Source: Methanosphaera sp. (GTDB lineage Archaea; Methanobacteriota; Methanobacteria; Methanobacteriales; Methanobacteriaceae). Taken from it: a stretch of 50,784 bases of DNA. Shown in pieces: positions 44,822 through 50,784 of this stretch. The stretch's first letter is position 1. The number at the start of each line of letters is the position of its first letter. The position numbers and the translations under genes were made by a program. The stretch spans positions 1 through 50,784 of the forward strand of contig JAFRMD010000137.1 in the NCBI GenBank assembly GCA_017430835.1, in the 5' to 3' direction. A model generated the notes under the pieces. That model was not told the DNA's origin, made no database searches, and saw only the letters and a program-made list of their open reading frames with translations.

Positions 44822-47200
44822 TTATACAATTCTAATATATCTGTCATGTGTATTGCAGATTTTATTGTTGTTAAGATAATATGTTGCTTTCAGGTTGTAT
44901 GTTCCTTTTGTTGTTGGCATCTTATATTTGAAGTTAACTGTATTAGAGTTTATGGTCATGTTTTTAATTACTTTACCATTTAATGTGTATACAATGTTTC
45001 CACTTGTTATTATTGTATTGTCTGTCTTATATAGTACTGTTTTTATGTTTATTGTTTGTCCGGGATTTAGTGTTTTGGTTACTTTTCCTCCGTATAATTT
45101 TATGAATGAGTTTGCTACTTCATTTCCCTTGAGATCATATCTTTCATAGATTACTTTTATTCCATCGTTTTCTGCTGTTTTTCTTGGGTTTGCCATTCCG
45201 CCCCATCTGGAATAATTGTCATCCCATGCTTTTGGCAGGTAGTAATAGTATTCTCCATCAGGATTGTAAATGTCTCCTGCTCCGTAGAACCATCCCATTA
45301 CTATATCATTTCCTCTTCTTCTTACTGTTGATAATAGATTATCGTATCCATAGAGGTATTCCCTTATTACGTTTGCATCTACTCCATTACATAGAATGAA
45401 GCATATGCTGTCATGTATGTTTCTATTGTACATAAGTCGTGCTATTTCGTATGTTTCTCCAGGTCCACTTTTGATTGCTTTAATGTTGAATCCATTTGTT
45501 TTTAGGTTATTTGCTATGTTGTTCATGATTTTCATGTCATTTGGTGAGTAATTGGTGTCTCCTGTTGTTCTATCCATTGCAAAGTAAACATCCTTTTTAG
45601 TTGTTGTTACTTTGGAATTGTTGATTAGATCACTTGCTATTGTTATGAATGTGTTTTGTGGTATTTGTGCTTCCTTTTCTGGTACGTTCATTATTATTGC
45701 ATCAGCTATCTTGAAATTTTTGTTGTTGTCATAGTATTTTGCTTTGAATACGTAGTTTCCTGCTTTATCTGGTAGTTTGAATGGTTTTGTTGTTAGGTTA
45801 TTTTTTGTTAGGTTTGTACCTATGTATTGGTTGTTTATGTAGAATTGTACGAATCCTGTGCTTAGTGTATTTTTTCCATTTCTTGTTATTGCTCTTATCT
45901 TGGATGGTATTGATGTTGTGAATGTTGCACTTCGTATTATTCTCATTGTATATGATGATTTTGGATTTACTGTCAGTATGATTTTCTGTGTTTTGCTTTT
46001 ATAGTTTGTTGAATCGTATTTTATTTTAACTGTATAAAATCCTATTTTTTGTTTGTTTATTTTTACTTTGTTGGTGTTTTGTACTTTTTTGGTTGTTTGC
46101 AGTTTATTGTTAAGGTATACTAATAGTTTTCCTTCATTGATCGTATTATTTAATTGGTCTGTTACGTTGATTGGTATGTATATATTATTGTTTGCAGTTG
46201 CCTGCATGCTATTTGCAAATAGATTTGAGTCAATTTTATTTACTTTTATTGATGCTTTTTTTGTTGAATTCCAGTATGTGTCTGAAGAATATTTGAGTGT
46301 TAACTTGTGTTTTCCTGCATTCAATTTTTTTATTGTTAGTTTTTTATTGTAATTAATTGTTTTTAATAGTTTATTATCTATGTAAACTTGTACCTTTCCA
46401 TTGTTTACTTGTCTATTGTTTGAGTCGACTACTGTAAATGGTATTTTAATTTTTTCCTTGTAATCATAAGTCTTGATTGATGGTGTAATTGTAGTCGTTG
46501 GCAATATTTTGATTTCTGATGTTAAGTTACTTGTATTATAATAGTCTGCGTTGTATACAAGTTTAATTGGATGAGTTCCATTAGAAAGTTTTCCTATGTT
46601 GAATGTAGTTTTTCCTGTTGAAATATTATTTGTATTTATTTTCTTATTATCTACGAATAATGTTATTTTTCCTGAATCTACTTTTTTGTCGTTTGTGTCA
46701 ATTATTGTTACAGGTATTTTAATGTTTGTATTGGTTGATTTTGTTTGTGGATTGTATATTATCTTCGTGTTTTCTTTTGTTAGTTTATATGTGATTATTT
46801 TTGAGTTTGATGATGAATAATTATCTTCTCCAGCATATAATGTTTGTATTTTGATTGATTTATGGTAACTTGGTAATGTGTACTGATATTCGGATTGATT
46901 ATTATTTACATTTGTTTGTATTGTTTTTTTATTTGAATCTTTTAGAGTTTCATTGTTTATCTTGTATGAGACACTTCCAGTGTTTACTGTGCTATTGTCC
47001 TTTGCTTTAACTTTTGAATTTATTTTTATTACATTCTTTGTGTTTGATATTTCATTTGATATTTTTGTTTTAATGGGAGTGTTTATGCTACTTGTTGAAT
47101 CCTTGTTAGTTGAGTTCTGTGCTGAAACTATGGATAAACTTAATAGAGATATTAGTAATATAATAAGAAAAATGTTAAGCTTATTTTTTTTTAAATTAAT
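44822..47200 (-). CDS. Secreted Ig-repeat protein with conserved C-terminal domain; ATT start
   Basis: 792 residues from ATT 47200. Signal peptide NLKKNKLNIFLIILLISLLSLSIVSAQ, then five or so Ig-like repeats, then a conserved domain (about 520-715) with DVYFAMDRTTGDTNYSP, FILCNGVDANVIREYLYGYD, VMGWFYGAGDIYNPDGEY and WGGMANPRKTAENDGI, and a last Ig-like repeat. I recall this domain in other gut Methanobacteriales surface proteins but know no function; its conserved Asp, Cys and Trp suggest an enzyme or binding fold. The first TTG is at codon 233 (46504) in mid-protein; no ATG, GTG or TTG occurs before it, while AAAGGAGG stands 7 nt before the ATT, with an in-frame TAA upstream. Confidence 0.85.
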   Translation of the reverse strand: MNLKKNKLNIFLIILLISLLSLSIVSAQNSTNKDSTSSINTPIKTKISNEISNTKNVIKINSKVKAKDNSTVNTGSVSYKINNETLKDSNKKTIQTNVNNNQSEYQYTLPSYHKSIKIQTLYAGEDNYSSSNSKIITYKLTKENTKIIYNPQTKSTNTNIKIPVTIIDTNDKKVDSGKITLFVDNKKINTNNISTGKTTFNIGKLSNGTHPIKLVYNADYYNTSNLTSEIKILPTTTITPSIKTYDYKEKIKIPFTVVDSNNRQVNNGKVQVYIDNKLLKTINYNKKLTIKKLNAGKHKLTLKYSSDTYWNSTKKASIKVNKIDSNLFANSMQATANNNIYIPINVTDQLNNTINEGKLLVYLNNKLQTTKKVQNTNKVKINKQKIGFYTVKIKYDSTNYKSKTQKIILTVNPKSSYTMRIIRSATFTTSIPSKIRAITRNGKNTLSTGFVQFYINNQYIGTNLTKNNLTTKPFKLPDKAGNYVFKAKYYDNNKNFKIADAIIMNVPEKEAQIPQNTFITIASDLINNSKVTTTKKDVYFAMDRTTGDTNYSPNDMKIMNNIANNLKTNGFNIKAIKSGPGETYEIARLMYNRNIHDSICFILCNGVDANVIREYLYGYDNLLSTVRRRGNDIVMGWFYGAGDIYNPDGEYYYYLPKAWDDNYSRWGGMANPRKTAENDGIKVIYERYDLKGNEVANSFIKLYGGKVTKTLNPGQTINIKTVLYKTDNTIITSGNIVYTLNGKVIKNMTINSNTVNFKYKMPTTKGTYNLKATYYLNNNKICNTHDRYIRIV

Positions 47201-47207
47201 ATTTTAA

Positions 47208-47212
47208 CCTCC
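47208..47212 (-). promoter_or_regulatory. Ribosome-binding site fixing an ATT start
   Basis: GGAGG, then TTAAAAT (7 nt), then ATT AAT TTA AAA. An in-frame TAA within the spacer rules out an upstream start in this frame. Confidence 0.75.
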
Positions 47213-47434
47213 TTTAAAGATAACATTATTTATTTATAGTTTATTTTAAGTTTAAAATGATATATTAATTTTTTGAATTTGTTTTTTGAATTACGAAAAT
47301 ATTTTACAGAAATATTAATATTAATAAGTAATATAATCATAACTATAATTAAAATATTTCATTAATTTAATAATTCATATATTAAAAACAAAAAAAATAC
47401 ATCAATATAACAAAAATTTAAAACCAATGATAAC

Positions 47435-47623
47435 ATGATTGCAATAATAGAAATAGATAAGGACATAGAAAGAAAGTTAAAACTTCGAAGCATCGAAACA
47501 GGAATACCAGTAATGGAATTAGCGAATAAATACATTTTAAAAGGATTACAAAGTGAAAATTCCCATAAAAATGTAGGAAAAATAGTTTATCAATTAGAAA
47601 ACCTTATCGATGACTTTGAATAA
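47435..47623 (+). CDS. Small ribbon-helix-helix-like protein
   Basis: 62 residues. MIAIIEIDKDIERKLKLRSIETGIPVMELANKYILKGLQ has the strand-helix-helix pattern of RHH/CopG-type DNA-binding proteins (strand IAIIEID, helix DIERKLKLRSIETG, helix PVMELANKYILKGL). The C-terminal 20 residues could bind a partner. No toxin gene is adjacent, so it is more likely an orphan regulator than half of a toxin-antitoxin pair. The ribosome-binding site is weak. Confidence 0.6.
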   Translation: MIAIIEIDKDIERKLKLRSIETGIPVMELANKYILKGLQSENSHKNVGKIVYQLENLIDDFE

Positions 47624-47887
47624 AAATTTTTTATTTTATAAATAAATTTTTAAACTATTCAATAAATGATATAAATTCATTTCTTCTTTTTTTTATTTAG
47701 ATGATTCTAAAAACGATTTTTCTTATAACCTATTTAATTCTTTAAATAAACATTAAAAATAATATAAACTCTTTCATGACATTAATCTTTTTTTTATTCA
47801 CTATCGTAGTGATAAACATCATATTATTATTAATAAGAATTACATAGAATTATATAGTTATATTTAAGATTTATTGGAGCATTAGTT

Positions 47888-49129
47888 ATGAATCAAAATG
47901 ATGATGAATTTAGAAAACGTGTTGAAACATTAAAAAGTTATATTAAACGAGTTGATGATGGGGAATCATTAGAAAGTGTTCAGCAAGATTTTAAAGATAA
48001 TTTTGCCAATATCCCAGCTAAAGAGATGATAAAAGCTGAACAAGCAATGAGAACCGAGGGAGTTCCATTTGAACAAATTAAATTATTGTGTGACATACAT
48101 TCAGTTTTATTTAGTGATATGACTGAAGAAGAACGTTTAGCAAGATTCAAAGAGGAAATGGAAGCTCATAAACAAATAGAAGATGATAAAAAGATTGATG
48201 AGATTATAGAAAATGTTAGTGCAGAAGTTTCTGAAAAAACCATAAAATATAAAAATACTACTGGTCACCCTTTGAATGTATTAACACTAGAGAATGAAGC
48301 GATTAGGAAATTAATTTTTTCTATTAAAGAGGATTTTTCTGTAGAAAAAATTACAGACCTATTATCAATTACAAAACATTATGAAAAAAAGGATGAATTA
48401 ATGTATCCACTTCTTAAAGATAAATATAATTATCCTGGTCCTAGTGATGTAATGTGGACCGTTGAAGATGAAATAGTTGACAGCCTCAAAAAGATTGCTA
48501 AAGGTAACGAGGAAGATATTGAATCTACACTTAGTAGAGCTGAAGATATGATTTTTAAGGAAGAAAATATTTTATTCCCACTTTGTACCGAAAACTTTAG
48601 TAAAGAGGAATGGATTCAGATAGCTAAGGATATGAGATTATATGAGCCTTGTCTTATTAAATACATACCTGAATGGGATGAAAAAATTAACGTAAATAAT
48701 ACTACCAGTGTTACTGATGAAATAGTTCAATTACCTGGTGGTAGCATATCTTTAAAACAATTACGTGCAATGCTTAACATTCTGCCAATGGAAATAACCT
48801 TAATTGATGAAAATGATATTAATAGGTTTTTTGATGAAAAGGATGAAAAGTTATTTACACGTCCCCACATGGCATTAAATAGAAATATGTATTCCTGTCA
48901 TCCACCTAAAGTTGAAAAAATTGTTAAAGGATTACTTAAAGACTTTAAAAGTGGAGAAAAGGATAGTGTCCATCTTATCAGCATGAAATCTGGGAAGAAG
49001 GTTTTGATTAATTATTATGCCTTGCGTGATGAAAATGGTGAATATCTTGGAACTATGGAAGCTGTTTTAACATTAGATTCTATAATTGAAAATGTTGAAA
49101 AAGGAAAAATGGGTATTATCGAACTATAA
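47888..49129 (+). CDS. DUF438-hemerythrin-PAS protein, likely redox/oxygen sensor
   Basis: 413 residues with three known modules in order: DUF438 (about 12-80, KSYIKRVDDGESLESVQQDF, TEGVPFEQIKLLCDIHSVLF), a hemerythrin HHE-like four-helix bundle (about 133-265: TGHPLNVLTLENEAI, ITKHYEKKDELMYPLL, EDMIFKEENILFPL) with His/Glu ligands, and a C-terminal PAS domain (about 275-400). This DUF438 architecture is frequent in anaerobes; the di-iron site is thought to sense O2 or NO. No kinase or output domain is fused, so it presumably signals through a partner. GGAG lies 8 nt before the ATG. Confidence 0.9.
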   Translation: MNQNDDEFRKRVETLKSYIKRVDDGESLESVQQDFKDNFANIPAKEMIKAEQAMRTEGVPFEQIKLLCDIHSVLFSDMTEEERLARFKEEMEAHKQIEDDKKIDEIIENVSAEVSEKTIKYKNTTGHPLNVLTLENEAIRKLIFSIKEDFSVEKITDLLSITKHYEKKDELMYPLLKDKYNYPGPSDVMWTVEDEIVDSLKKIAKGNEEDIESTLSRAEDMIFKEENILFPLCTENFSKEEWIQIAKDMRLYEPCLIKYIPEWDEKINVNNTTSVTDEIVQLPGGSISLKQLRAMLNILPMEITLIDENDINRFFDEKDEKLFTRPHMALNRNMYSCHPPKVEKIVKGLLKDFKSGEKDSVHLISMKSGKKVLINYYALRDENGEYLGTMEAVLTLDSIIENVEKGKMGIIEL

Positions 49130-49268
49130 CCTCCCATCATACCCCTTTTTATTTTGATATCGGTAATTATTATTAAAATCACTTACATTTTAAATAATAG
49201 TTGCTAACATTTATTTATTTTAATAATTAATATGTATGCATAAAGATATGATTAGTAGATGATTTTAT

Positions 49269-49916
49269 ATGAAAAGAGAATTACGAATGGAAACAAAATG
49301 TTATGATGCTGAAGAATATGGATACCTATACGGATTAAATAAGAAAATACCTGATGAAGAATTTGAAAAAATTAAACCATACATGAAAAATTTCAGAAGA
49401 AAAGACTTTTCTGATGGTATTATACGAGTAACAGGTAGACCTGAAGGTTATAGATGTCAAGAAAAAGATGTGGCAAAAATAGAAGAAATATTAGGTATAA
49501 CTAACACTCTATCTAAAAGAAAAGAAAAAATAAGAAAAGCATTCCAAAATCCACAAGAAAAAAGAAAACTTAAAGATAAATCACTAGCTTGGCTTGAAGC
49601 ACTATTCCAGAAAGGTGGAACAACACCAGAACAAGATTTAAGCAGACTAGTAATTCATTCTACAAAAATTTACGATCCGGGTGACAGCTACAAAAATGGT
49701 CAAAAAGAAGGAAGTGGAACTTTATTCATTTACACGCCACATGGAATGTGGTATATTATAAACAACAGTGGTCCTGATAGTGATAAAAGTGTGAATAATG
49801 TTAAAACAAAGGAAGGTGGAGCAATAGGATACAGATTAATGTATGATGATAATATAGATACTTTAATAAGAATATACACAGAGGATAATGAATATACTGG
49901 AGAAAAATTATATTAA
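49269..49916 (+). CDS. Hypothetical protein
   Basis: 215 residues, unrecognised. A basic N-terminal half (LSKRKEKIRKAFQNPQEKRKLKDKS, about 97-121) is followed by a compact strand-rich half (GSGTLFIYTPHGMWYIINNSGPDSD, GGAIGYRLMYDDNIDTLIRIY). The ATG at 49287 is an alternative start. No signal peptide or membrane span. Nothing in the context points to a role. Confidence 0.65.
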   Translation: MKRELRMETKCYDAEEYGYLYGLNKKIPDEEFEKIKPYMKNFRRKDFSDGIIRVTGRPEGYRCQEKDVAKIEEILGITNTLSKRKEKIRKAFQNPQEKRKLKDKSLAWLEALFQKGGTTPEQDLSRLVIHSTKIYDPGDSYKNGQKEGSGTLFIYTPHGMWYIINNSGPDSDKSVNNVKTKEGGAIGYRLMYDDNIDTLIRIYTEDNEYTGEKLY

Positions 49917-50644
49917 TAATTTCAAGAAGATATGAATGTTGAAAATTGCCTCCAAATAATTTTTTGTTTTCAAATATCCTCCATAAAGATACTTTTAAAA
50001 CTCTTTTTAACTTATTATTTTTTTAAAGTATCAAATAGTCCAAAATATTTGCTATTTATGAAAAAGAAATATTTTTTCTGTTATGCAGGATAATCAATTT
50101 TTTATTAAATCTGATTATATCATGAAATATCGAACTCTATTAATCATTCAGAAAAAAACAGACCTTGTCTTAAAAATTAAAGAACTAATTATAATATTAT
50201 AAAAGTAGTTTTAAATGAATTCAATGGATTTAAATAATATTTAGTACCTTGGTTGTTCTGTAAGATTCCGTTAAAGTTAATCAAATTTCATGTGTATTAT
50301 TTATATAATATAATACGAATCCCTCTAAACAAGTTATGTTAGTAAATAAATATAATAATTTGATAATAAAAAAATTAAGCATAATTAGATTTATAATACC
50401 AAATATCTATTTAAACCCTATCAGATTCATTTACATGATTAATTCAGAAAGAACTTCGTTATATAAAGATACAGCGAAGTAGATGATTAATTTTTTAATT
50501 AACCAACGAATATATTATCTTTATTTTACTATATAAACTTTTCTAATTAATCCATTTTTGAAATTATGAATTATTGACGTTATTTATAACAATTATTCAA
50601 TTATATTAGAGAAAAAATGTAAATTATTCTATTTTTTTGATATA
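49917..50644. other. AT-rich gene-free region next to transposon end
   Basis: About 730 bp with no credible ORF, tRNA or repeat. It contains a few T-runs that could end the 49269 transcript, and at about 50453-50480 a loose stem (CTTCG...CGAAG). As flanking DNA of the inserted element it would supply the omega RNA guide for this copy (from about 50645 downward). Confidence 0.45.
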
Positions 50645-50784
50645 GAGACTTGGCATAAATGATTTTTTAATACAAAAAAGTATTACTCATTTTTTTTTAC
50701 CTTTGTTCAAATCAAACAATAATAATTATCATATCATCTAAATAGGATAATATTATATTTTATGTGGTTTGATTTTACTTGGAG
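50645..50784 (-). repeat. Right end of IS200/IS605-like element, inverted copy 2
   Basis: Reverse complement of 104-243 with two mismatches. Identity ends at 50645. It contains the same T6-loop hairpin (50668-50685). The element body lies beyond the window edge, so both copies have their right ends facing inward. Confidence 0.8.
50753..50784 (-). CDS. tnpB: TnpB C-terminal fragment (last nine codons), second copy
   Basis: PSKIKPHKI then TAA (50753-50755), identical to the end of the gene at window position 1. The rest of the gene is outside the window. Confidence 0.7.
   Translation of the reverse strand, partial: PSKIKPHKI

Noticed and set aside
50453..50480. Possible tRNA or structured RNA near CTTCG...CGAAG
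   Set aside because: Only a 5-bp stem; no cloverleaf, T-loop or CCA-adjacent features.
1..50784. Whole window as a composite transposon
   Set aside because: IS200/IS605-type elements do not mobilise DNA as composite inverted pairs, and the content between looks like ordinary chromosome; contig breakage at repeats is simpler.

Overview
The window looks like a methanogenic archaeon of the Methanobacteriales, most likely a Methanosphaera-type gut methanogen. The base composition is very AT-rich. Archaeal TATA-like boxes and GGTGA/GGAGG ribosome-binding sites are present. About a third of the DNA encodes large Asn/Thr/Lys-rich secreted 'adhesin-like' proteins built from right-handed beta-helix and Ig-like repeats. 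Two secreted cysteine enzymes carry a transglutaminase-like core of the kind seen in pseudomurein-cleaving enzymes. The species call is inference from gene content; there is no rRNA or other marker in the window, and I saw no tRNA, rRNA or CRISPR array.

Layout. 1-243: 3' end of a TnpB-type transposon gene and the element's right end; the same end recurs inverted at 50645-50784, so the window is bracketed by inward-facing copies of one element. 294-1396: an aldo/keto reductase with a C-terminal ferredoxin domain, split by a one-base frameshift. 1468-4348 (minus): a tightly overlapping operon of two ADP-ribosylglycohydrolases and an HsdR_N-like PD-(D/E)XK protein that is cut by an in-frame TAA. 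5011-9842: a DUF2284 protein, an unknown helical protein, a GNAT/zinc-ribbon/SAP protein, ketopantoate reductase and a possible 24-residue membrane peptide. 10043-19216: two beta-helix adhesins, two small cytosolic unknowns and two secreted transglutaminase-like enzymes.

20027-30174 is a housekeeping or stress-type island. It holds a DUF1848 Fe-S protein converging on a conserved but poorly understood four-gene operon (DUF2997, DUF1257/Ycf35-like, Ycf46-like AAA ATPase, NrdG-like radical SAM). Divergent from that operon are a membrane protein with three ComEA-type HhH domains and a zinc-ribbon coiled-coil protein, followed by a convergent SWIM-SNF2 helicase. 30270-33988: small unknowns, a membrane-anchored M14/AstE-like protein with an altered zinc motif, and a secreted TIM-barrel putative glycoside hydrolase. 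34051-47200 (minus): a cell-surface cluster with two giant paralogous adhesins, the decayed tail of a third, and another secreted Ig-repeat protein. 47435-49916: an RHH-like small protein, a DUF438-hemerythrin-PAS sensor and an unknown.

The most interesting signal is translational. Three secreted-protein genes (starts at 17259, 19216 and 47200) have no usable ATG, GTG or TTG at the signal peptide. Each has a strong GGAGG followed by exactly 7 nt and then ATA or ATT. In the 47200 gene the first 232 codons contain no ATG, GTG or TTG at all. This suggests regular initiation at AUA/AUU codons in this lineage. Other leads are the ADP-ribosylglycohydrolase/nuclease operon, the Ycf46-type operon and its neighbours, a recent exact-length 288-bp duplication inside an adhesin, and the conserved transposon right ends that should encode the omega RNA of TnpB.
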